Source: Isoetes taiwanensis (Eukaryota; Streptophyta; Lycopodiopsida; Isoetales; Isoetaceae). From it: a stretch of DNA of 64,000 nucleotides. How positions within the stretch are numbered: position 1 is the stretch's first letter; each line of letters opens with the position of its first letter. Location of the stretch: contig JAJEKV010000008.1 in the NCBI GenBank assembly GCA_021234155.1, forward strand, positions 7,962,445-8,026,444, given 5' to 3'. Positions 11,716-21,281 of this stretch are shown in pieces. Below the pieces are notes generated by a model, which saw nothing but the letters and a program-made list of their open reading frames with translations, did no database searches and was not told the origin of the DNA. The translations under genes and the position numbers were made by a program.

Positions 11716-13460
11716 TTTTGAAGGGCACTTCCAAAACTTGCCTTTCGGTTTGAATGGCAGTTTTTAACGTTGCCAATCTGCTGCATGGTAAATTTTTTGG
11801 CTGCCACTCAATACAATAAATTAATACTCAATGACCAAACCATGAATTTGTCTTATCGAATATAATACTCAATGACTCCATATATTCATATCAAAAAGTT
11901 ACAATGGCAAAGCACGACGTTGCTTTTGGTCCATCCAATTAGAAAAAATCAAATCATAATCAGCATCTACATAACTAGGTGCCGATAATGACAAAAACAT
12001 CAAGGTCTTAAGTGTAGTAAGAAGTAGACGTTCCTGTCTTCATCGTTTATCAAAAATTTATTTAATCTTCTTTTTTAAAAAGAGAGTGTGTTGGGTTGCG
12101 TGCAGGAACGCCGCATGTGCACATGCGGCGTTCCCTTCTCGCTTGCGGCTTTCTTGCGGGATGCTGGTTGCCTACCTTCAATGCCGATATTTGAATCCCT
12201 CTTTGGTCCTTCCTACGAATTTTTTACTTCCTGCGAGTCTTTTTGATGTCTTATCTGGCGCCTCATATCGATTTTTGCCCTTTGATCTTGGCGCCATTCA
12301 CATTTGAACTCCGAACAAGCATTTCCGTTCTGGAGAGCAAAGATCCAATTCCAGGTCGCAATGGATAACTTGAGAAGTATGCTTTATAGCAAGCATGCAT
12401 TATCTTTGTATTTGGGTCGGTTTTGTTTTTCAACTACGCTGGCCATGAATGCAGGTTTTTAGTTTAAAAAAAATGCAGGTTTTTAGTTTAAAAAAAGCAA
12501 GACAAATCTAGAGTTATATTTTAGCTCAAATCGTTGGCTGGCTGGGGATCTCTTCCACTGATGCCGGATTAGGTAAGAACACTACAGAAGAAGAAGAAGA
12601 AGAAAGGACGAAAATACAGAGACAGAGCTTCAGGCTAGAATAAACGACCAAATGCAGCTGCTGAAGTTTGAGACTGGAGATGGTTTTTCATAATTTACCT
12701 GAGAAGAATTCCTCAAGAAGCAGAGAAAGATGTTGGGAAGTTGATTCAGATATGGCAGCCACATATCAAATTTTGCAAATACCCCTTTGCTTGGGCGATG
12801 TCGTCTGGCCATTAAGGCTCCTGCATACAGTTTGGAAAGAAGTCTGCCTTATGTTGGATTATGGAATGCCTTATGCAGCCGGATACAGAGTCTGCAACTC
12901 TGTCTGTAAGAAATGAGCCCAAAAAATGGGTCTGTTTGCAGATCTCGGAGTGGTGGTAGACAGATCTTTGCAAAAGCAGAATCGATTTGCTGTATCTTGA
13001 GCCAATACAGGGTCTGCACCAATGTTGTTGCAGGTTCTTCTTATGATTCAGATAACCCATTTGTTTCCATTTGCTTTCCTTCCTTGGCATCATCATTTTA
13101 CTGTGTGATGTGTGATGTTTATAGAATGTTGTTTTATTGTTAACAGAATTCTGCGAAAGCAGATTGCAGATTGCAGTTAAAGCTTCGTGTGATTTGAGGT
13201 TAGTAATTGTTGGCAACAAATCGATTCACCTACATTTCTTAGATGTTAAGAATTGTCTAATGTAAGCTTCATTTATTAATCCTCTGTTGATAGCAGCATA
13301 TTTGGATAGCATCAGCAGCTAGAGTAGGAAGATACAAGCAGCTAGCCACCAGTGGAGATCCATGAAACAGTAAGTGTTGTGATTATTTGCACCAAAGGAC
13401 ATGCTTGAGGGCCTACATTGAAGTTCAATTTGAGACCCTTGCTCTTTTTGCATTTGGACT
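11716..13460. other. Gene-free or unresolved stretch
   Basis: No named gene. It contains the perfect palindrome at 12105-12134, followed to about 12300 by a pyrimidine-rich piece resembling the 5-10 kb tract, and a tandem 'gcaggtttttagtttaaaaaaa' near 12450-12495. From 12580 to 12910 there is a moderately open region beginning with a (GAA)n run that might be a 5' exon of the gene-like region at 13.46-14.93 kb. I cannot confirm that. Confidence 0.4.
12105..12134. repeat. Perfect 30-bp palindrome
   Basis: GGAACGCCGCATGTG is followed immediately by its exact reverse complement CACATGCGGCGTTCC, with no spacer. The centre contains GTGCAC. It is GC-rich and sits just after an A/T-rich stretch. It could extrude as a cruciform or be a footprint of excision or inversion. 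No paralogous copy was seen in the window. Confidence 0.95.
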
Positions 13461-13461
13461 T

Positions 13462-14930
13462 TGATGCAGACCGTTCTCGCACCTTTTGACATGTCACATC
13501 AAGAAGGCCTGAAATATGAGCAGAAGAGGCAGAAATTACTCAAGGCATGTGGTCTAACTAATTGTTAATGCTGATGCTAGATCATCATCATTTAGAAAGG
13601 CCTTCATTTGTTTCTGTGTTTACGTGGTTGTCATGCTTTGCAGGTCGTGGAGATCCTGCAACAAGTCATTTTGCAGAAGGCAAGACCTTGCGCAATGCTT
13701 ATCGGTGAAGGTTATATTCGCTTTCCTTTTTATTTTTGCTTCTTTTGCAAACAGAAGTTTGAATTGTACGAGCTTTGATTATCTGTGATCAATATTTTTG
13801 CAGCCCTGTACATTGGGTTTTACAATCTTGCTTAAATATCTTTTGTAGATTTGGAAGTGTTAGCAACGAAGCAACAAAGCTCTTCTTCCATGTTCATTTA
13901 GCAAAACTTCTACTTAGGTTTTCTGGAAACTTTGAAATCATCACATAATGAGGGAAGAGACGATCATTACGAAATCAATATAGAGGTAACAACTGTCTTT
14001 TTTGACTACATATGCATCTTTTTTGTATCATTTTTATTTATTGTATTTGCTTTTGAAATCAATGTTAATGTGTTAATCTATTCTATTTATTACATTTGTT
14101 CCTGTTGAAGTGTTAAACAACTATTGTGATTATCTCTGCTTTCTAATGTTGTTGGCATTTTTCTTTCAAAAGGTTATAAGCTTTGGCTAATACGAGGGGC
14201 CAACATGCTTATGCGGCTCAGGAGCATGAAAAAAAACTCTGATAATACATATCTTATTGGTAAGAGTCAAGAAAAGATCTGCTTATTCTTTTAAATATAT
14301 TGTAAGTTTTACTCCATGTCTTTTGCTGCAACGAGTTGTTTTTCATATGTAGAGCAGGGGCTTTAATCCAGGTACATAGCAAGATAAAATTCAGAAAAAC
14401 TTTCTTCCATGAAGCACATTATCTGCTAAGTGCAACCACATATGTCGTCAACTCAAATGTAAGGGCATTCATTTTTGCATTATCTATAGAAAGTTAGAAC
14501 TTCATGCTTTGTAATGGCGGGTTGTGATTATCTCAGGTCGTGATGAACTCTTTTACACTGGTCTATCCTATTAGAGCCGCTTCTATGGTACATATGTTCT
14601 CCTCAAAAGCCATCCCAGGCATTGGCCATTTCAACCATGTGAGTTTGGTGTTTTTTGTGATTTGAGAAAGTAACAAAATTAGCAAGTTACTTATTCAATC
14701 TTTTTTGAAGTCTTGCTGGTGGTTTTGCTGCTTATCTTTGCACAGAGGTGTATTTAGAGTCCAAAGGGGCATATCCAAAGTTCAAGCATCTGTGTTATAC
14801 TTTACTGGGGTGCAATGGAATTGTTTAACAAGTCTCACATCTACCTATTTTCCGATCTGTTCTGGATCACAAGATAATATCATCAAAATTTGGCGACCTT
14901 GCGAAAAGATTTGTGTTACCTATGCAATTT
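13462..14930 (+). other. Unrecognised multi-exon gene or relic
   Basis: Several short open blocks are separated by AT-rich sequence and bordered by plausible plant splice sites. Examples are a block ending at 13549 before GCATGT, one starting after TTTGCAG at 13645 (VVEILQQVILQKARPC), one ending in GAG before GTAACA near 13986, one near 14172-14260 ending before GTAAGA, one near 14370-14460, one near 14537-14640 (VVMNSFTLVYPIRAAS), and one near 14710-14800 (LAGGFAAYLCTEVYLESKG). Intron sizes and pyrimidine-rich acceptors fit a plant gene. At least two blocks contain in-frame stops in the frame I followed, so it may be decayed or my joins may be wrong. I do not recognise the protein family. 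Confidence 0.35.
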
Positions 14931-15501
14931 GTATATGCTGGATTAGCCAGGTAAAGGTATTTAAAAGCGTAGAGCAAATACTCTCTACATTTTTCATTTC
15001 TTTCTTATTAAATGCAAGCTTTGACAACCATCACCTTGGTATATTCTAGGTGGAAATCCTACTACATCTTTGTTTTATTGTTGTAAAACAGTGAATTGGA
15101 ATCCAGTTTGAGTTGGATTTAGCCCATATGATTTTTAAAATAGTTTAGAACACGATTCTTATGATTCTTCCTCAACCATAATCTTGGCCATTCTAGATGG
15201 AAATCCTACTGTATGCAATAAGGAAGAGCTACAAAGTGCAAACAGAGTCCATTGTATCTTTGTTTTACTGCTATAAACACCTGTATACAAAAAACAAACT
15301 CTTGCTTCTTAGAAAATGAGGAAAAAATCAAAGCATGATCATGAATATTGCTGATTGCTGCGGCCATGAACTGGAGAAGGGCATTTCGAAACCCCAAAAT
15401 ATAGGGGTATTTTTAATTCGTAAGTTAAGTTAACGTAATGAGAAATGCAGTTTGTATATTGTGGGTAGAAAGAGGTTTCTAAATATACATTCTCAGATAC
15501 T

Positions 15502-15665
15502 CTTGCTCGTAATTGTCTTTGAAAAACATATGCTTTCCTTTTTTTCTATTTTAATTAAACTCTAGCCATTTGTAGTGCAAAACTTGCTCATAATTGTCTT
15601 TTCAAAACATATGCTTTCCTTTTTTCTATTTTAATTAAACTCTATAACCATTTGTAGTGCAAAAG
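15502..15665 (+). repeat. Tandem duplication, 81-bp unit x2
   Basis: Both units run from 'cttgctc.taattgtctt' through 'ttctattttaattaaactct' to 'catttgtagtgcaaaa', with only a few differences. This is a local segmental duplication. Confidence 0.92.
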
Positions 15666-15728
15666 CATTGTGTTTATTGGGAATCAAATGTTATTGGGTC
15701 CAGGATTATTGTTGATATGATTTACGAG

Positions 15729-15804
15729 TCCTCTTTACAATGTTAAACCAATATAGGCATGTTGAATCTTCTTTACAATGTTTAAACCAATATAGGCATG
15801 TTGA
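15729..15804 (+). repeat. Tandem duplication, about 38-bp unit x2
   Basis: The unit contains 'ctttacaatgt' and 'aaaccaatataggcatgttgaa' and is repeated back to back with a one-base length difference. Confidence 0.92.
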
Positions 15805-17526
15805 AGTAAATTTCACCTAATCAAGCTTGATTGGGATTTATATAGGCGATATATAGGCATTATATAGGGAATTTGATTGGCATTTATATAGGCATTATGT
15901 TCTCTTCGCCATGATATTGAAGTCACTCTTTTTCTTTCAAATGCATTTTGTTATGTTGAATGAATGTCTTATAATAGGTTAGAGGTGCATATCATTTCAA
16001 TTATTATGTGCAATGGTAAGATATTAGGTGCATTGGTTTGAGCATGTGCATCCAGGATTTTTATGTGATTCTAATGGGACAACAAGGGATTGGACTCTAC
16101 ATAACAAATCATGTCATTTTTTTTGACATTCTGGCATCCCAAGTTCAACATACTCCAGATAATGTCATGTTATGGGTCTTGAAGTTCTGCCATGATTGTC
16201 ATGCTTCATTCATTCAATTTCATGCAGTTTGTCCCTTCCATTTTTGTCATTTTCTCAGGTAGTGTTATGCATGTGCAACCATGGAATAATCTTTAATACG
16301 CTGCAACTTTCTCTTTCGTTCTATTTCCAAGTATGTTACTTATGTAGGAGTTGAACTTCACTAGCATTGTGTGTTTAAACAAAGTTGATTCGTGCTTATA
16401 GAATTGTCTCCAGTCTAAATCCTTAATTCCTTTTTAGACTTGGAGGAAATAAGGTAAATTTCAATTGTCAGTTCAATATCTTAATTTCTAAATATTGTAT
16501 TTTTTAATCCTATCTGTTTGGATGACCATTTGAACTGTTTGGTTAGTTGCCATTGCCTTTCACATTAAGGTTTCTTGCGCAACTTTCTTATCACAAAATC
16601 GAAGACTTCTTCACTCAATTACTCTAAAATGTTCATTCATTCTTGCATCTATATTTGGATCTACATTTATTTTTGAAAATAGAAGGTAAACCTTTCAAGA
16701 CTAATAAGATCTAATCACGGATTATGTTGGGGTTAAGAAGACCTGATCACGGGTGCATTGATTATAGGACTGGAATATGGTGAGTACAAGTGGAATAGTC
16801 TGTGGCAGCAATTGCAAATTAACCGAGGTCTACTGAGCATTCCAAAGTTTTTATGCACGCATAATGGGTATTGTGTTCTTCATTTTATTTTTATTTTTTT
16901 GAATTTTTCCCTTCTTGAAATAATGCTTTCGTATTGCCAATACCTGCTTCACTCCACTTGATAAGTAGGAGGCTATGTTAATTATTTTTCTTTTTTTCTC
17001 TTCAACATACAATGAAAACTTGAAAATTGATAATTATGTTATTCTATGCAGCTATAACAAGCCCTAAGTGATGACGTTAACCCCAAATTACCCCATACTT
17101 GAACATGACTTAAAACCCTACTATGCCCTATATATTGTTGTAATTTGCCAGGAACATATGTGAACGTACTACTAAAATTTGATCCGCATAGATTTTGTTT
17201 CGAAAGATGTTGGTGCAAGTTTTAACTTGAATCATCTTTGTTATTTTTTGAAGAAGATGGTTTGGCATTACATTAAATGTATTGGATCTACATGCTAATC
17301 ACACAATACAAACGATGTTGTAGAGAGTGTTCTGTAAAGTTATGGTTTAAGGTCTACGGTTAGAGTTTATGGGTTTAGGGTTCAAGGACTTAGCATTTTA
17401 TGAATGCTAAAGAACTTGAAGGATGTAACATGCTGCTCATAGATGAAGCACACAATTCTATCAACCATGGCTTTAGAATTTGTTTAAGATATGCTTTCAT
17501 AAAGCAGGTCACTACATGCATTGATT

Positions 17527-17590
17527 AAGAAGAATAAATGGACTTCTATCGTCTACAGATATCAGAAGGCCTATGGGACCCATTACGAAA
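17527..17590 (-). mobile_element. LINE 3'-end fragment
   Basis: The string 'atcgtctacagatatcagaaggcctatgggaccc' region matches, with drift, the 3' terminal motif of the LINE family seen at 33.59 and 49.39 kb (CGTCCACGGAG then CCTATGGGACC) on the minus strand. An 'aagaagaataaa' stretch stands in the tail position. It is very short and old. Confidence 0.55.
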
Positions 17591-17841
17591 AATATCACAA
17601 CAAGACCACTATTGTCCAGCAACAATACTCTAAACTCTATGCACTCATTCTACCCGTTCAATTCCATTATTTACACCCCATCCATGGCTAATGCCTGGTA
17701 TCCCTAAACCCTACACACTTTCAATCCTAAACGCTTCATATTTGACACGCCATTACCTCATAGACATGATTACATATACCATCTTTTTATTCCACTTGCA
17801 AACTCCATTATAACTACCCATTCCAGTCATCCATGATTAAT

Positions 17842-17870
17842 GCCCGGCATCGCCGGGCACACGTTTCTAG
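17842..17870 (+). mobile_element. Helitron-type 3' terminus
   Basis: A GC-rich hairpin (GCCCGGC-ATC-GCCGGGC, 17842-17858) is followed by 8 nt and then CTAG at 17867-17870, next to a T. A short terminal hairpin followed within about a dozen bases by CTRR, inserted before T, is the diagnostic 3' end of Helitrons. The same hairpin with another loop occurs in reverse at 63680-63696. The 5' end (TC) could not be placed, and no Rep/helicase coding region is visible, so it is presumably non-autonomous. Confidence 0.65.
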
Positions 17871-18338
17871 TACATAGTTAGTTAGATAATGTTTTGTACA
17901 GACACACATTATACATACGCGATATGACATATGATATTTGCATGGAAAAATATTTGAGATATAAATAATTAGAATAAAATATTATATACATATATAATAA
18001 TGTGCATAAAATTAGAAATTTTTAAAAAATGATAGCCATTCTGTAGATTACAACCTTTTGGCATGTTATGTTTTGCTCCATTTAAAGCATCCTTCAAGAG
18101 GCTTAGGGTTGTCTATATGGTCAATAAAGGGAGAACAGAGCCAAAGAGGGAGGACATTGCAGAGTTGATCTCTGAGTAAATCGAGTGTGGCCTAACCCCA
18201 AATAATATCAAGTCAGGTTTTAGTGACTTGGCCCTTCAACTTTGAAAAGATTAAGCCAGACCAAGAGGGTTCAAGGTTTGCTATGTATGCATCCATCTTT
18301 CTAGTCATGTATGCAGCCATCACAGTCCATAGGGGCAA

Positions 18339-18364
18339 GAATAGAATAGAATAGAATAGAATAG
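18339..18364. repeat. (GAATA)n short tandem repeat
   Basis: About five GAATA units. The same units form the tails of LINE copies at 1804 and 23158, so this may be the tail of a very short LINE insertion. The adjoining 'cagtccatagggg' is too short to prove it. Confidence 0.75.
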
Positions 18365-19602
18365 GAAGAGAGGGCTTGCTCTAAATATGGGAGCGAAGTG
18401 CACCTCTTTAGTAATAGTTTCTGTCAAGCCTTGGTAGCTGAAAGCGCTGAGGCTAAGAAGCTGAAGATTGAGCAACTTGCAGCTTGAAGAATTGAGGCCG
18501 CCAAGAGGAAGGTTGAGGGAAGAGGCAGCCAAAGGAGAGCAAGGAGAAGGCTGATGCTTCTTTTGAAGCTAGTGCTGCCAGACTAAGGAACTTCATGTAC
18601 CCCAGAAGTCAGTCTAGAGTTGCCTCTGTTTTTTCCTAGAAGCCTTTGAATGAGGAAGTGAAGGAGGCTTTAGATAAGGAACAGATTGAGGATGAGGCAA
18701 GGTTTGAGCCCAATTTGAGCTTGCACTCGAATCACATCCCCCCCGAGATAGACCAAATGCCCCCACATGGGAGTCCTTTCCATAGTCCTCCTATGAATGA
18801 TCACAATCGTCTCCAGCAAGATGATGGGACGATGCAAGTCATGTGCAGCCTAGAAGACACACACATTTGCAGCGGTGATGCTCAAAGGAGGCAAAGTGAG
18901 TATAAGCATTAAGGGGTACCTACCTCTGGTCAGACCCGTGCCAAACTCAATCAATACACTTAGGTTACAAATGAAGAGATGGGACTTGACCAACAAGAAA
19001 GTGGAAGCCCAACAACATGCTGACATTGGCCATATGAATTCCATGAGGATGGACACACAGAGCTGAATGATGTTGCAGCCAATTCATGAACCCAACACAA
19101 CCAAGTCAGGACCATAGATAAGGCAAAGATTATAAGGGAGATGGGTGGTAATTTGAGTTGGCCTTGTTATTATATATGAGGCCAGGTGCATGGACGTGGG
19201 ATTTGCAAATACATGGAGGGCTAAGATGGCTCAGGAACACAACCAACCTCGAGGTTTGAAGAGGGTACCACATTTACAGTAGCAGTCACTCCAGGCCATG
19301 TATTTTTTATTTTAAAATAGTGCATAATAGGTTTCATTGACTTTGACATTCCAACCCTTATTCTTGGCAGTTATCTAAGGACAACAATGAAATGCAAGAC
19401 GCCTAAGGCATGAATTCGTGTCTACTCTGTACATTATGTTATTGTTTGCAATTTGAATACAACAGGGAAAGCCTTGAAGCTCCGCTATTCAACATAATTG
19501 CACCACAACTATGCATGATGCTTGTTACTTGATTTGGGGGAGGGGGAGGAGGGGGTTTATGCCCTGCAGAACCACTCAGTGGCAACTGTGGCTAACGCCG
19601 CT

Positions 19603-19680
19603 CATCGGCCACCTTGTGGTTTTCTAGTGCATAAAACCCTGATGCCGATAAATTACCTAGTACGTAAATTTGTTTTTTTT
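19603..19680 (+). repeat. Direct repeat copy 1 upstream of the ELO gene
   Basis: It contains 'catcggccacctt', 'gtgcataaaa', 'ataaattacctagta' and 'taaat', followed by a run of T. The second copy is at 20272-20360, 120 bp before the ELO start codon. The copies are about 670 bp apart and share order and spacing, so they are a dispersed or tandem repeat rather than chance. Confidence 0.75.
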
Positions 19681-20271
19681 TGGCATTTTTGCTTAAACGC
19701 CCGTCCAGGGCTTTGAGCACTCTGAGGCTATCCACGTTGGAGCCAGGTGGGATTTTTGTGCAAGTGGATGCCCTTTCAAGTGTTTGATTTCATCTATGGC
19801 GGTGGAAATTCCAATCATCATCGAAAGATCTCTTTGGTTTAAAATTTCCAGTTTGTTGAGTGACAATGCCAAATAGGGACAATTGAGGCAATGCAATCAT
19901 GTTGCACCAAGATTAAGGTTAGATTATCTTTATAAAGCAGTGTAGCAATACTTCCTGTGCTTTTCTCGACAATTCGTCTGCAAAGTCATCATCAAAATTG
20001 ATGCCCAAGTTTAGGGTTGTACCCTAAACCGAAATATAGGTATTTTAATTCCGTTTGCATATGTATTCTTCAGTAGAAGGCAAATTGGATTAGTCATAGA
20101 TGAAGAAGATGCAAATTTCAACACTTCGGCCGGTGCTCTTCCAGCATTCCAGCATTAGGGATGCCTCAGTTCATCCTACAACGTCATCAAAAGACCCTCC
20201 AAGTCCTTACATTAGCCTGGAAAGGGATGCAACCAATGAAGGTTTCAGCTGTATTTAGATGTCCTATCTTC

Positions 20272-20360
20272 GGCGGCCACCTCTTGTTTTTTCCGGTGCA
20301 TAAAATCCCGCTGCCCATAAATTACCTAGTAGATAAATGTGTGTGTGTGTGTGTGTTTTT
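20272..20360 (+). repeat. Direct repeat copy 2 ending in (GT)n and T-run
   Basis: Matches 19603-19680 ('cggccacct', 'gtgcataaaatcc', 'ataaattacctagta') and carries a (GT)8-9 tract at 20339-20355 followed by a T-run. It lies in the presumed promoter of the ELO-like gene, so it may influence that gene. Confidence 0.75.
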
Positions 20361-20420
20361 TTTTTTAATAATGTAATAGTTTGTTGCAAGTATTAAATGT
20401 TAAATTCATTTAATCGTGAA

Positions 20421-20428
20421 TATATACA
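20421..20428 (+). promoter_or_regulatory. Possible TATA box of the ELO-like gene
   Basis: TATATACA lies about 40 bp before the ATG at 20463. If it is used, transcription would begin near 20450. The in-frame ATG at 20397 would then lie upstream of the transcript, which supports starting the protein at 20463. The leader would be very short, which is a reason for caution. Confidence 0.4.
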
Positions 20429-20462
20429 AGAAGTTTTCGTGAGCCAGGTGAAGAGCTCAGAT

Positions 20463-21281
20463 ATGGAGAAAGCAGGGTGCCCTTTCCGCTACTGGACGAC
20501 GGATCATCCTGCCATTGCCACATTCCGGTGGATCGATAAGCCATGGGGATCATCTTGGAGCTTTTTGGTCTATTCCATGGCAATATACCTAGTTTCAGTT
20601 CTTTTTCTAAGCATCCTTTTCAGGTTCAAGAAATCCCCGCTGCCGCTAGGTCCAATCCCTATTCTTCATAACCTAATCTTGTTGCTCGGATCTACGGCGA
20701 TGTTTGTAGGATGTGCTCAATCTGCTACGGCAGAGGTTGAAGAAAATGGGGCAACTTGGCTGCTGTGTTTTCCAGTCGGATTTCGAGCTTCCGGTAGGGT
20801 TTTCTTTTGGTCTTATTTATATTATCTTTCAAAGATCTATGAGCTTTTGGACACTTTGATTGTGGTGCTCCGAAAGCGACGCATTACTCTGTTTCATGTT
20901 TTGGAGCATGCTGGAGGGATTTTAGTAGCCTTTTCATGGCTTGAATATGTTCAATCTTCTCAAGTTGTCATATTGCTTGCATCTACCGGACTCAGGACCT
21001 TTGTTTATGGTTATTTCTTTCTTTCTAGTCTGGGATTCAACCCACCATGGAAGAAATGTGTAACTCAGATCCAGATTTTGCAGCTATTTCTGAGTCTTAC
21101 AGCATCTGCAGCTCCTCTGTATCTCCAGTATAAGGAAGGGAAGAAATGTTCTGGGCTAGACATATGCATATATAATAGTTTATACAATCTGGTGTTGATG
21201 CTCCTGCTGATGAATTACTACAGAAGGAATTACTTGGCCTCTAATACTTCCAAATCGAAAAGGAGGAGCAAAAGAGAGTAG
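20463..21281 (+). CDS. ELO family protein, HOS3-type, catalytic His lost
   Basis: Single-exon gene, 272 residues. ELO enzymes perform the condensation step of very-long-chain fatty acid elongation in the ER membrane. The protein has the plant HOS3-like opening (YWTTDHPAIATFRW, residues 10-23), several hydrophobic spans, the ELO signature KIYELLDT (124-131), the T-x2-Q-x2-Q motif (TQIQILQ, 201-207), and a Lys/Arg-rich C-terminus (SKSKRRSKRE) that could act in ER retention. The normal HxxHH box reads HVLEH (145-149), so the fourth-position His is Glu. The conserved His of the NxxxHxxMYxYY motif is Arg178 (STGLRTFVYGYF). These correspond to the two histidines described as catalytic in human ELOVL7. 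I infer a pseudoenzyme or a changed activity. Met at 20463 is preferred over the in-frame Met at 20397 because homologues begin just before YW and a TATA-like box lies between the two. The ORF is intact and under evident constraint. Confidence 0.88.
   Translation: MEKAGCPFRYWTTDHPAIATFRWIDKPWGSSWSFLVYSMAIYLVSVLFLSILFRFKKSPLPLGPIPILHNLILLLGSTAMFVGCAQSATAEVEENGATWLLCFPVGFRASGRVFFWSYLYYLSKIYELLDTLIVVLRKRRITLFHVLEHAGGILVAFSWLEYVQSSQVVILLASTGLRTFVYGYFFLSSLGFNPPWKKCVTQIQILQLFLSLTASAAPLYLQYKEGKKCSGLDICIYNSLYNLVLMLLLMNYYRRNYLASNTSKSKRRSKRE

Larger units (their letters stand above)
14931..17526. other. Gene-free stretch with short tandem duplications
   Basis: AT-rich sequence. It contains an 81-bp tandem duplication (15502-15665), a 38-bp tandem duplication (15729-15804), and a run of TATAGG/TATATAGG words at 15838-15900. 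No coding family recognised. Frames such as 14705-15049 only overlap the gene-like block to the left. Confidence 0.6.
17872..20271. other. Non-coding, with unassigned decayed coding-like patch
   Basis: Between 18100 and 19080 several frames look like a decayed, charged, Lys/Glu/Ala-rich protein (for example AESAEAKKLKIEQLAA near 18438, and an 88-residue open frame at 18646-18912 rich in Pro/His). Stops and shifts prevent assignment; a transposon gag-like or coiled-coil protein is possible. A (GAATA)n run lies at 18339-18364. One copy of a 75-bp repeat is at 19603-19680. Nothing else recognised. Confidence 0.4.

Noticed and set aside
20397..20462. N-terminal extension of the ELO-like protein from the upstream in-frame ATG
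   Set aside because: Related proteins begin just before the YW-x-x-x-HP motif. A TATA-like box lies between the two ATGs, and the extra 22 residues have no family similarity.
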